DNA of 6,913 nucleotides. Source: an uncultured Bacteroidota bacterium (lineage in GTDB: Bacteria; Bacteroidota; Bacteroidia; Chitinophagales; Saprospiraceae). The stretch lies in the NCBI GenBank assembly GCA_937952445.1, contig CALGAA010000016.1, positions 1 to 6,913 on the forward strand, read 5' to 3'. Numbering within the stretch: position 1 is the first letter of the stretch; each line of letters begins with the position of its first letter. Both the position numbers and the translations under genes were made by a program. Positions 1 through 6,509 of this stretch are shown one piece after another. The notes under the pieces are model-generated. The model worked only from the letters and a program-made list of their open reading frames with translations. It did not search any database and had not been told where the DNA came from.

Positions 1-20
1 TACACGGATATTTGTCAGCA

Positions 21-56
21 TCACGGATTTGCACGGATGATTGGATTACACGGATG
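21..56 (-). repeat. Intergenic ~36-bp repeat, inverted copy
   Basis: This unit is built on the core words CACGGAT and GGATTACACGGAT. Its reverse complement matches the copy at 103-138 at 30 of 36 positions without gaps, so the two form a long imperfect inverted repeat with a 46-base centre (57-102). The bases at 1-10 (TACACGGATA) look like the end of a further copy cut by the window edge. Function is unknown. Tandem and inverted ATCCGTG/AATCC repeats of this style occur between genes in many environmental Bacteroidota, to my recollection. Confidence 0.8.
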
Positions 57-102
57 TTTCCCAGGTTAATCCTCTTTGGTATATCTCTTCCTAAAAACCA
101 TC

Positions 103-138
103 CATCCGTGGAATCCATTAATCCCTATAAATCCGTGA
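103..138 (+). repeat. Intergenic ~36-bp repeat, direct copy 1
   Basis: This copy starts CATCCGTGGAATCC and ends AAATCCGTGA. It is the right arm of the inverted repeat with 21-56 and a direct repeat of 147-180. The strand could form a stem of about 36 bp with six mismatches against the left arm. No protein-coding signal is convincing across it; the minus-strand reading frame through 125-319 is open mainly because the repeat lacks stops in that frame. Confidence 0.8.
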
Positions 139-146
139 TTCCCCCC

Positions 147-180
147 CTCCGTGAAATCCAATAATCCCGTAAATCCGTGA
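147..180 (+). repeat. Intergenic ~36-bp repeat, direct copy 2
   Basis: This is the same unit as 103-138 with a 2-base deletion in the middle (34 bases): CTCCGTGAAATCC at the start and AAATCCGTGA at the end. Copy starts are 44 bases apart, and a run of seven C (141-147) sits at the junction. Together with 21-56 it gives the order inverted, direct, direct just upstream of the gene at 289. Confidence 0.78.
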
Positions 181-288
181 TCTCCACCATCAGAAAAGCT
201 AATATCCTATCGGGATAAGCCAACAAATAGGCGGGTAATTCTCCGAACGATTTGTTTTTTTGACCAAATGTATTTGCTGACCTAAACC

Positions 289-2523
289 GTGAAAATGAAA
301 ACTCAATTATTATTCGCATTGCTTATGGCCATCAGCCTGACAGCCTCCGCCCAAATATCGGGTTTGCCGAAAGCCCAGGTATATCCCGATGAACCTTTTG
401 AGCAGGATTATAGCATAAAGTATTTCAAAGAAAACCATGGCAGTTCCTTGCATCAGGTAGCCGCCGACCGGAATGGTTATGTTCAAATACGTTCATCAGA
501 TGGCTTATTGCGGCCCCGTGCAGGTCAATTCTTGTATCCCGGTACCCTGGTCCCTGATGTCCACTACATTCCGACATCTGATAAAAACATTGCTTCCCTC
601 GGAATTTATGAAAACCAATTGGTCTATATAGATGATCAAGCTGTATTCAGCAATGCCTGGGCGGGCCATTTGTACTCGCGTCACCAAATGCCGAATGCTC
701 ATATTTTCTGCGGGGGGAGAGATTTTGCATTTCTCATTTCAGATGGTCAAAAACTGAGCCTGCTCCAGGATTCTAAAAGTTTGTGGGAAGGTAGCTTACA
801 AAATGATGAGGTACAGGATATTAGATATGATGCCCTTACGAATCAATTCTGGATTCTGGGCACCTCTTCGATAAGCGTGTTTTCTCCTGAATTGAAAGAA
901 ATGACTAAAGTGTTGGATAACAAAAACGTCACCTGCATTGAAATTGCGGCGGAAAGGCTCCTTGTTGGTACCAACGATGGTTATTTTGAAATCGATACAA
1001 AAACGAAGAAACAAGTGGGTGAAATTCAGCGAAAAATGCCATCTACCGAGCTCACCATTATTCGGAATATAGATGGAAACCTTTGGTTTGGATCCCCTTC
1101 CGGTGCCATGTTGCTGCAAAATGATGGAAGGTTCAGTTATTATGCCTCCAGGCGCTGGATCCCTTCTGACCATGTGGTGGATATAGCTAAGGGGCCTGAT
1201 AACTCCGTGCTGATTTTAACTGACCAGGGTATGGGCAGAATATATTTTACCCATATGACCCTGGCTGAGAAGGCGGAATACTATGGAAAGGTTGTTCGCG
1301 AACGTCATATCCGCAATGGTTTTAACTCTATGGTTCGGAATATGAAGGACGGTGATTTGACGACAGGGAATTTGAGGGATTCGGACAACGATGGCTTGTG
1401 GACCTCGATGTACCTGGCTGCGGAGGTATTTCGTTATGCGGTTACCCGATCAGCAGAAGCTTTGGAAAATATACGAGAGTCTTTAGCTGCGATGGAACGA
1501 TTGTATACCATCAACCCAATGAACTCCGGTTTTCCATCGCGCTCTTTTGAACGATCCGGGTACAAACAAAACCACAAAGCCTGGCGGGCAACCGAAGATC
1601 CGGAATGGGATTGGAAATCCACGACCAGTAGCGATGAAGCCATTGGTCACGTATTTGTATTTGGGGTTATTGCGGAGTTGATGGATGATGAGGAAATCCG
1701 AGCAAAGGCAATCGAATTACTCGATGGTTTGATGCAACATATCGTCGACCATGATTTTTATCTGGTGGATTTTGATGGAAAACCTACGACCTGGGGACGG
1801 TGGAACCCGGAGTATGTAAACGGGTTTCCGACCAACATAGGTGACCGAAAGCTCAATAGCTCCAATATTGTGGCTATGTTACAATCTGCCTACTTTTTTA
1901 CCCAAAAGGAAATCTACAAGGAGAAAGCATTCGAATTGATGAATAAACACGGTTACCTGGAAAATTTGATGCGTCCTATGGCTGAAATCGGCCGAGCCTC
2001 AGAAGAGGATGATGATTGGAGCAAAATGCTTTCAAGTGCCTGGAATCACTCGGATGATGAAATGTATTATCTGGGATATTGGGGATTGTACCGCTATGCA
2101 TTCAATGATGAGTTGAAGGCGAAGTACAAAGAAGCGATTGTTGATCACTGGCTGGCAGAACGGCCAGAGAAGGAAGGGCTGTGGAATATTATGACGGCGT
2201 TGGTTGGGGATGAGGATTATGATTTTGAAGCAGCAATATGGTTTCTACAGCAATACCCCCTGGATCTGATTGATTGGACTGTAAAAAATAGTGATCGGAA
2301 AGACATCGAAAAACTTCCGGAGAACTTTAGAAATCAAACGATCAGGGAGGTTCTTCCTCCAGATGAACTGAAAATCAGTAAACACAACACCAATCGATTT
2401 CGACTGGATGGTGATAATAACGGAGATCGCGAAAACAGTCCGGGTGATATTTGGCTTTTACCCTATTGGATGGGTAGATATCTGGATGTCATCGGTGAGC
2501 CGATAGACGCTAAATCGCGTTAA
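289..2523 (+). CDS. Secreted beta-propeller / all-helical domain protein, unknown function
   Basis: The protein (744 residues from GTG at 289, or 742 from ATG at 295, which I consider equally likely) has a Sec signal peptide: basic start, hydrophobic stretch to about residue 18, and an ASA cleavage site before Gln22. There is no lipobox cysteine, so it is probably periplasmic or exported. Residues ~50-320 read as repeated beta strands of a propeller; the stretch near 262-316 (DGNLWFGSPSGA, then SVLILTDQGMGRI) resembles the Reg_prop repeats of ligand-sensing propellers. Residues ~330-735 are mostly helical and suggest an alpha/alpha toroid like those of glycoside hydrolases and lyases. Motifs there include DSDNDGLWTSMY (364-375), TSSDEAIGHVF (446-456), WGRWNPEYVN (502-511) and WNHSDDEMYYLGYWGLYRY (585-603), rich in acidic and aromatic residues as in a sugar-binding cleft. 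DxDxDG (364-369) and D707-x-D-x-N-G-x-x-E715 resemble calcium loops. It ends 16 bp from the convergent SIMPL gene. Enzymatic activity is an inference; no kinase or DNA-binding part is present. Confidence 0.9.
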   Translation: MKMKTQLLFALLMAISLTASAQISGLPKAQVYPDEPFEQDYSIKYFKENHGSSLHQVAADRNGYVQIRSSDGLLRPRAGQFLYPGTLVPDVHYIPTSDKNIASLGIYENQLVYIDDQAVFSNAWAGHLYSRHQMPNAHIFCGGRDFAFLISDGQKLSLLQDSKSLWEGSLQNDEVQDIRYDALTNQFWILGTSSISVFSPELKEMTKVLDNKNVTCIEIAAERLLVGTNDGYFEIDTKTKKQVGEIQRKMPSTELTIIRNIDGNLWFGSPSGAMLLQNDGRFSYYASRRWIPSDHVVDIAKGPDNSVLILTDQGMGRIYFTHMTLAEKAEYYGKVVRERHIRNGFNSMVRNMKDGDLTTGNLRDSDNDGLWTSMYLAAEVFRYAVTRSAEALENIRESLAAMERLYTINPMNSGFPSRSFERSGYKQNHKAWRATEDPEWDWKSTTSSDEAIGHVFVFGVIAELMDDEEIRAKAIELLDGLMQHIVDHDFYLVDFDGKPTTWGRWNPEYVNGFPTNIGDRKLNSSNIVAMLQSAYFFTQKEIYKEKAFELMNKHGYLENLMRPMAEIGRASEEDDDWSKMLSSAWNHSDDEMYYLGYWGLYRYAFNDELKAKYKEAIVDHWLAERPEKEGLWNIMTALVGDEDYDFEAAIWFLQQYPLDLIDWTVKNSDRKDIEKLPENFRNQTIREVLPPDELKISKHNTNRFRLDGDNNGDRENSPGDIWLLPYWMGRYLDVIGEPIDAKSR

Positions 2524-2539
2524 TTCTTCCGACTTCGAA

Positions 2540-3241
2540 CTATTCCAGGTAATAGTCCAGTGAGGCAACCACCCGGGCAATTTTATCTTTGTAAAATTCG
2601 TGCGATTCCTCGATTCGATTACCCGGGAGCAAGACGATAATGCCCTGGTTGGCGTACTTGATATCCCCCACTTCCGACCCTGAATTTTCGGCGAACTGTT
2701 CCGCGGAGACGAGTGCTGCCCTCGTGGCATCTGCCAGTAGCTGGGGTTTGATATCATTCACGCCGGTAAAATAATACCTTGGTCGGTTGGACCACCGATC
2801 CCCACTGAGAAAAACGCCTTGATCCAGGAGTTCGGTAGTCATACCCGAAACCTCTTCCAAAAGGTCTACGTTTGCAGTCTGAATGCTCACCCGTACGGAA
2901 CCATTGAAAGGAGGTTGCCCGGCCTGGTAATAGTTGCGGGTGACGGAAACATCCTCAATTTTTATTTCTTCCGATTGGAATCCCTTCCCCTGAAGCCAAT
3001 TGCTAATCGTTTTGGCCTGACTATTCACTTCTTCTTTGACAGTAGCAAAGGAAGGTCCGTCAATTCGACTCTCCAGCGTCCATGAAGCAAGGGTTGCCTT
3101 GACTTCCATTTCTGCCAGTCCTTTAACGCTCACATATCGATCCGAAAAACGACTCTGATAAAATTTATTTCCGAAGATTAAACTCGCGATCACGACAGCC
3201 AAACCCAGGATCAGGGCGGCAGGGATTAGATTTCGGCTCAT
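2540..3241 (-). CDS. SIMPL (DUF541) domain membrane-anchored protein
   Basis: The 233-residue product has a short N-terminus, one hydrophobic segment at ~5-25 and then a soluble domain, so it is likely anchored in the inner membrane with the domain outside the cytoplasm. Residues 35-58 (RYVSVKGLAEMEVKATLASWTL region) match the start of the SIMPL/DUF541 family, where a V(K/T)G-A---V-AD--- strand pattern is typical; the rest alternates strands and helices to residue 231, and the length fits the family. Family members have been linked to signalling, oxidative stress and outer-membrane-related functions, but the role here is unknown. The start is ATG at 3239-3241, directly before the hydrophobic segment. 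The gene converges on the propeller gene and diverges from the aminotransferase, so it is probably transcribed alone. Confidence 0.88.
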   Translation of the reverse strand: MSRNLIPAALILGLAVVIASLIFGNKFYQSRFSDRYVSVKGLAEMEVKATLASWTLESRIDGPSFATVKEEVNSQAKTISNWLQGKGFQSEEIKIEDVSVTRNYYQAGQPPFNGSVRVSIQTANVDLLEEVSGMTTELLDQGVFLSGDRWSNRPRYYFTGVNDIKPQLLADATRAALVSAEQFAENSGSEVGDIKYANQGIIVLLPGNRIEESHEFYKDKIARVVASLDYYLE

Positions 3242-3258
3242 ATTTTTGTGTATGTTTG
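3226..3258 (+). promoter_or_regulatory. Predicted Bacteroidota-type promoter for the aminotransferase gene
   Basis: TATGTTTG at 3251-3258 fits the Bacteroidota -7 consensus TAnnTTTG exactly. TTAG at 3226-3229, 21 bases upstream, is a one-mismatch fit to the -33 TTTG element. Transcription would start near 3263-3266, giving a 5' leader of about 40 bases before ATG 3304. The -33 part lies inside the start region of the divergent SIMPL gene. The -7 match is clear; the -33 match is weak. Confidence 0.5.
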
Positions 3259-3270
3259 TAAAACACTAAT

Positions 3271-3299
3271 GTTCGTAGAAACGAATTCGTTCAATTGAA
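3271..3299. promoter_or_regulatory. Palindrome cluster, possible operator
   Basis: ACGAATTCGT (3281-3290) and TTCAATTGAA (3290-3299) are each perfect 10-bp palindromes that share one base. TTCGT at 3272-3276 adds a further inverted match to ACGAA at 3281-3285. They sit just downstream of the predicted start of transcription and upstream of the aminotransferase ATG, between divergent genes, where a repressor site would be expected. No regulator gene for it is recognisable nearby. Chance is possible in such AT-rich DNA. Confidence 0.33.
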
Positions 3300-3303
3300 T
3301 GGT

Positions 3304-4485
3304 ATGAATTTAAGGAATATATTTTTAAGACATGTAGCTCAAACCAGCCCGGAACCGATGGGATTGGAAATTACTGCTTCCGACGGGCTTTATCTGATCG
3401 CCAAGGATGGAAAACGGTACATGGATCTGATTAGTGGAATTGGGGTCAGTGTCCTGGGACATCAGCATCCTGCCGTGGTCGAGGCGGTCAAAAAACAGGC
3501 AGATCAGTATATGCACACGCTGGTGTATGGAGAATTTATTCTTTCACCCCAGGTGCTGTATGCACAGAAATTAACGGAACAGCTTGATGATAAACTCAAT
3601 AGTGTCTATTTTGTGAATTCAGGCGCAGAAGCCACCGAAGGGGCGATCAAATTGGCAAAACGATATACGGGACGAACAGAAATTGTGTGTTGCACGCAAT
3701 CCTACCACGGGAGTACGACGGGCGCAATGGCTTTGAACAGCGATGAATATTTTACCCATGCATACAGACCCTTGATGCCAGGAGTGCGGTATATCCGGTT
3801 TGATGAAGTGGAGGATTTGGAACTGATCACCAGCCAAACTGCAGCGGTTATTATTGAACCTGTGCAGGCTGAACGAGGAGTTTATGCGCCCTCTGAAAAT
3901 TATTTGAAGGAACTGAGAAAGCGAACGGAAGAAACCGGCACCTTGTTGATTTTTGATGAAATTCAGACGGGATTTGGTCGTACGGGCGCATTATTTGCCC
4001 ATCAAAAATATGAAGTTGTGCCCGATATTATGTTGATTGCCAAAGGTATGGGCGGGGGGATGCCCATCGGAGCTTTTGTGAGCGACCGGGAAATCATGCA
4101 GGCATTTACCAACAACCCGGTACTGGGCCATTTGACCACTTTCGGAGGACATCCGGTGAATTGTGCTGCAGCCCTGGCCACCTTGGAAACGTTGTTGAAA
4201 AGTGGGCTGATTGACGAGGTTGCGGAAAAGGAAAAGATTTTGAATCAGCAGTTACAACATCACAGAATTGTCGAGGTACGGACTGCTGGTCTGTGGGCGG
4301 CGATCCAAGTGGAATCTTCTGATATCCTCCATGAAGTCATTGCCCGTTGTCTTGATGCAGGTTTGATCCTGGATTGGTTTCTGTTTGATGAAAAAAGCAT
4401 ACGAATGGCTCCTCCATTGACCATTACAAAGGAAGAGCTCATGGAGGTGTGCAATACCATTGTGGGTATTTTGGACAAAGTATAG
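3304..4485 (+). CDS. Class III PLP-dependent aminotransferase (acetylornithine/ornithine aminotransferase-like)
   Basis: Fold-type I pyridoxal-phosphate enzyme of 393 residues, the usual length for the ArgD-like branch; it transfers an amino group between an amino acid or amine and a 2-oxo acid in the cytoplasm. Visible landmarks (numbered from ATG 3304) are SGAEATEGAIKLAKRYTGR at 106-124 (cofactor phosphate and substrate region), YHG at 134-136 (ring stacking), IIEPVQ with Glu185, FDEIQTGFGRTG with Asp218 (pyridine nitrogen) and Gln221, the Schiff-base Lys247 in LIAKGMGGGMPIGAF, TTFGGHPVNCAAALA at 278-292, and Arg368 in IRMAPPLTI, which normally binds the substrate carboxylate. All key residues are present, so it should be active. 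I choose ATG 3304 over an in-frame TTG at 3295 because the TTG lies in a palindrome and adds only three residues. No arginine-biosynthesis or other partner gene is adjacent, so substrate specificity cannot be assigned; ornithine, lysine, beta-alanine or 4-aminobutyrate types are possible. Confidence 0.94.
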   Translation: MNLRNIFLRHVAQTSPEPMGLEITASDGLYLIAKDGKRYMDLISGIGVSVLGHQHPAVVEAVKKQADQYMHTLVYGEFILSPQVLYAQKLTEQLDDKLNSVYFVNSGAEATEGAIKLAKRYTGRTEIVCCTQSYHGSTTGAMALNSDEYFTHAYRPLMPGVRYIRFDEVEDLELITSQTAAVIIEPVQAERGVYAPSENYLKELRKRTEETGTLLIFDEIQTGFGRTGALFAHQKYEVVPDIMLIAKGMGGGMPIGAFVSDREIMQAFTNNPVLGHLTTFGGHPVNCAAALATLETLLKSGLIDEVAEKEKILNQQLQHHRIVEVRTAGLWAAIQVESSDILHEVIARCLDAGLILDWFLFDEKSIRMAPPLTITKEELMEVCNTIVGILDKV

Positions 4486-4500
4486 GTTTTGGTTTATCGA

Positions 4501-4668
4501 TCATTCGCGCCTGGCAACAATTTCCCCCGGAACAAGCGCTCCCTCTTTGCCTCTATTTAAGAACGTATTGATACTTTGGATGCAATCCTTTCTTGTCAGA
4601 TGAATCCAACAATCCAGTACGTCATCTGTCAAAAAAGCATTGGAGATGACATGTTTATTGCAGCGCAT
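4501..4668 (-). CDS. Doubtful small ORF, 55 residues
   Basis: On the minus strand an ATG (4666-4668) opens 55 codons ending with TGA at 4501-4503. The product begins MRCNKHVISNAFLTDDVLDC and ends GEIVARRE; it has mixed hydrophobic and charged residues, three cysteines, no signal peptide and no membrane segment. I recognise no family. A TAA two codons upstream of the ATG means the frame cannot be a longer gene cut short at its start by the start choice. It occupies most of the gap between the aminotransferase and the DksA-like gene, lies on the same strand as the latter and downstream of it, and contains the inverted repeat GTCATCT/AGATGAC (4621-4627, 4644-4650). No Shine-Dalgarno is seen. An open frame of this length can arise by chance; a decayed gene is another possibility. 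Confidence 0.25.
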   Translation of the reverse strand: MRCNKHVISNAFLTDDVLDCWIHLTRKDCIQSINTFLNRGKEGALVPGEIVARRE

Positions 4669-4740
4669 TGATTATTCGAGTCTACTTGAAGTAGCCTAGA
4701 GGAAAATCAACCTGGAGTAACAGGGTATATAAAACCGGGT

Positions 4741-4771
4741 CTTAAAATTTATGTCTTCAGCCGAGGCATAA
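4741..4771 (-). terminator. Weak hairpin after the DksA-like gene
   Basis: Directly after the minus-strand stop codon (TAA, 4773-4775), TTATG and CATAA (4767-4771 and 4749-4753 on the plus strand) can pair around a 13-base centre. The minus strand then reads ATTTTAAG. The stem is only 5 bp and AT-rich and the T-run is short, so this is a possible but weak intrinsic terminator. Confidence 0.3.
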
Positions 4772-4772
4772 G

Positions 4773-5393
4773 TTAATCGTCGTCCTCGTTGTCGTAATCA
4801 TCTGATCCCGATGAAATGTTATCCATTTCCAAATCATCATCGAAGAAATCATCAGTTACGTCATCATCTTCATCGTCATCGATGCTGATTTTGGGTTGTT
4901 TCTTCACCTTTTCAGGGTTGATCGGGGTTTTCTTCACGATCTTGCTAATCACTTCCCGTTTTCTCACATAGGGTAATTTGGGTACCCGGTGTTTTTTCTT
5001 TTCCTGGGCTTTGGCTTGTTCTTCTGTTTTAACGGTCAGGGATTTGGTCGTAGTAGGCACTGCACGCAATCGTTCCACCGGGATTAGATTGCCCGAGATC
5101 ACACAGATGCCGTAGGTTTTATTCCTGATTCGCACGAGCGCATTATCCAGATCCTGGATATACTTGCGCTGACGAATAGCCATGGTGTTCAACAGCTCCA
5201 TGTCTGTATTGAATCCAGAGTCATCAACCCAATCGCCTCCGTGCTCATCCCCACCATTTTCTGTGATCTCAAAGATTTGTTCTTTTATGTTCTCCAGTTG
5301 GGCCTGAGCTTTCTGCAATCGATCCTCAATGATGGCTTTAAATTCCTCCAACTCCTGGTCGGAGTACCGACTCCGTACATGTTCTTCTGCCAT
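4773..5393 (-). CDS. DksA/TraR-family protein with degenerate zinc finger and charged tail
   Basis: The 206-residue product has three parts. Residues ~10-95 form a long helical hairpin typical of DksA/TraR coiled coils, interrupted by the loop GGDEHGGDWVDDSGFNTD (47-64). Residues 94-113 (YGICVISGNLIPVERLRAVP) match the zinc-finger signature YGIC--CG--I---RL-A-P, but of the four cysteines only Cys97 remains: Ser100, Ser118 and Val121 stand at the other positions. A similar loss occurs in Bacteroidota homologues, to my knowledge, so it is probably lineage-typical and not recent damage. Residues ~127-169 are rich in Lys/Arg, and residues 171-206 have 21 Asp/Glu out of 36. Classical DksA enters the RNA polymerase secondary channel and acts with ppGpp; whether this variant does is unknown. 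It is encoded alone, divergent from the MscS gene. Start is ATG 5391-5393, in front of MAEEHVRSRYSDQELEEF. Confidence 0.9.
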   Translation of the reverse strand: MAEEHVRSRYSDQELEEFKAIIEDRLQKAQAQLENIKEQIFEITENGGDEHGGDWVDDSGFNTDMELLNTMAIRQRKYIQDLDNALVRIRNKTYGICVISGNLIPVERLRAVPTTTKSLTVKTEEQAKAQEKKKHRVPKLPYVRKREVISKIVKKTPINPEKVKKQPKISIDDDEDDDVTDDFFDDDLEMDNISSGSDDYDNEDDD

Positions 5394-5422
5394 AATTATC
5401 AGAGTATTATATAATTTCTAAT

Positions 5423-5438
5423 TAGCTTTGCAAATATG
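5423..5438. promoter_or_regulatory. Divergent promoter elements between dksA-like and mscS-like genes
   Basis: TAGCTTTG at 5423-5430 on the plus strand fits TAnnTTTG exactly and could serve the channel gene, with a leader of about 50 bases. On the minus strand CATATTTG (5438-5431) fits 7 of 8 positions and lies 38 bases before the DksA-like ATG. I cannot find a good TTTG -33 element at 19-21 bases for either, so both calls are tentative. If real, the two -7 boxes abut and the promoters would compete. ATTATATAAT at 5407-5416 is a perfect palindrome nearby, but of very AT-rich kind. Confidence 0.38.
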
Positions 5439-5489
5439 TAATATTCTTTCGAAATAAAAAGTTCAACCGTGATATAAATTTTTAGCCAG

Positions 5490-6371
5490 ATGCCTACCAT
5501 CCTGAATGTTCTAAAGCTGATATTATTGCTTTTCCTGATCAATGAATCCGGATTATTATGGGGTATTCTGCCGGAAGATATGACTTCGCATCAGGGATTT
5601 CAACTTATTTCACGGATCCTGATCTATCTCCTGGCTGTGGATTTGGGGTATCGGCTGACGGTATGGGCGTACAAGCGACGGAAAGGAATCCGCCTGGACC
5701 GCAATGACAACGTGACCCTGGGGCTTAAAAATCTGTTTTATATCTTACAAGCGGGTGGAATTTTGTCATTCAGCCTGGCCATCTTTGGGGTGGACTACCG
5801 AACCTTCTTTACTTCCATAAGTATCGTAGCGGCTGCCATTGCTATCGTTTCCAAGGATTACATAGTCGATATCATCAGCGGTATTATCCTGAGTTTTTCC
5901 TCTTATATAAAAACAGATGATTACATTAAAACAGGGGATATCAGTGGTAAAGTGATCGATATGACATTGAGTAAGATTCTTCTGCTCAACGACGATGACG
6001 ATATCATTGCCGTGCCCAATAATAAAGTGTTTGCGAACGAAATCATTAACTTCACCCGGATCGCCAGTAAAAAAGTATCGATCGAGTTTGAACTTAAGTT
6101 GGCTTCTCTAACCACGGTGGAAGAATTGGAAGATTCACTGATTGGCGTATTGAAGGAATTTGGATCCAATATCGAAGCGAACAGTTATTATTTGAGAATT
6201 GAAAAAATAGGTGCGGATAGCATTTCTCTAAAGTTCCAGTATGTACTCAAAAGGATGAACCGAAGTATTGAAAAAGAAATACGGAAAAAAACAGTTCGAA
6301 GCGTCGTGAACTTTGTGAAAGAAAATGCCATACATCCCATAGAAGAAAGCTCCCATGATAACCAGAAATAA
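5490..6371 (+). CDS. Small MscS-family mechanosensitive ion channel
   Basis: The 293-residue protein is close to E. coli MscS in length and would open on membrane tension to release solutes during osmotic downshock. Hydrophobic segments lie at ~5-27, 36-60 and 80-101, followed by the pore helix TM3 at ~107-140 (FTSISIVAAAIAIVSKDY then IVDIISGIILSFSSY). The beta domain follows: DDYIKTGDISGKVIDMTL (143-160) and DIIAVPNNKVFANEIINFTR (171-190), which align with the E. coli MscS stretch ending IPNGKIIAGNIINFSR. A mixed alpha/beta C-terminal domain runs to ~280. TM3 keeps small residues (Ala114-116, Ala118, Gly131) but lacks the Gln-Gly and Ala-Gly series of E. coli MscS, and four Asp in a row (168-171) sit in the turn where E. 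coli has TADGK. Start is ATG 5490, directly before the first hydrophobic segment. Transcribed alone and divergent from the DksA-like gene. Confidence 0.93.
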   Translation: MPTILNVLKLILLLFLINESGLLWGILPEDMTSHQGFQLISRILIYLLAVDLGYRLTVWAYKRRKGIRLDRNDNVTLGLKNLFYILQAGGILSFSLAIFGVDYRTFFTSISIVAAAIAIVSKDYIVDIISGIILSFSSYIKTDDYIKTGDISGKVIDMTLSKILLLNDDDDIIAVPNNKVFANEIINFTRIASKKVSIEFELKLASLTTVEELEDSLIGVLKEFGSNIEANSYYLRIEKIGADSISLKFQYVLKRMNRSIEKEIRKKTVRSVVNFVKENAIHPIEESSHDNQK

Positions 6372-6509
6372 TGAAGGATCATTCGGGATAGGCACATTGT
6401 TTGCTCAATTTATAATAATTTTGGGCAGTTAGAACAAATATCCACCTCTATTTTGGATTATACAGAAATGAAAACTTGTTTGTTACAAGGATTCCTCGTA
6501 ATTTGCAGC

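Noticed and set aside
1..180. CRISPR array
   Set aside because: Only two direct copies and one inverted copy, diverged and without regular spacers of similar length; no cas genes are nearby.
203..217. Small hairpin TATCC-TATCG-GGATA upstream of the propeller gene
   Set aside because: The stem is only 5 bp with no T-run and no link to a promoter or known regulatory motif; expected by chance.
125..319. Minus-strand ORF of 64 codons
   Set aside because: It runs through two repeat copies and overlaps the start of the propeller gene; its residues are a translation of the repeat, with no recognisable protein feature.
796..1173. 125-codon minus-strand ORF inside the propeller gene
   Set aside because: It lies wholly opposite a convincing gene, and its sequence shows no domain or signal; a shadow frame.
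2458..2757. 99-codon minus-strand ORF near the convergent stops
   Set aside because: It overlaps both the propeller gene end and the SIMPL gene in a different frame; the SIMPL frame has clear family similarity.
2819..3085. 88-codon plus-strand ORF opposite the SIMPL gene
   Set aside because: It lies entirely antisense to a well-supported gene, with no domain or context of its own.
6370..6383. Terminator at AATGA-AGGA-TCATT right after the MscS-like gene
   Set aside because: The 5-bp AT-rich stem overlaps the stop codon and is followed by GC-containing sequence without a T-run.
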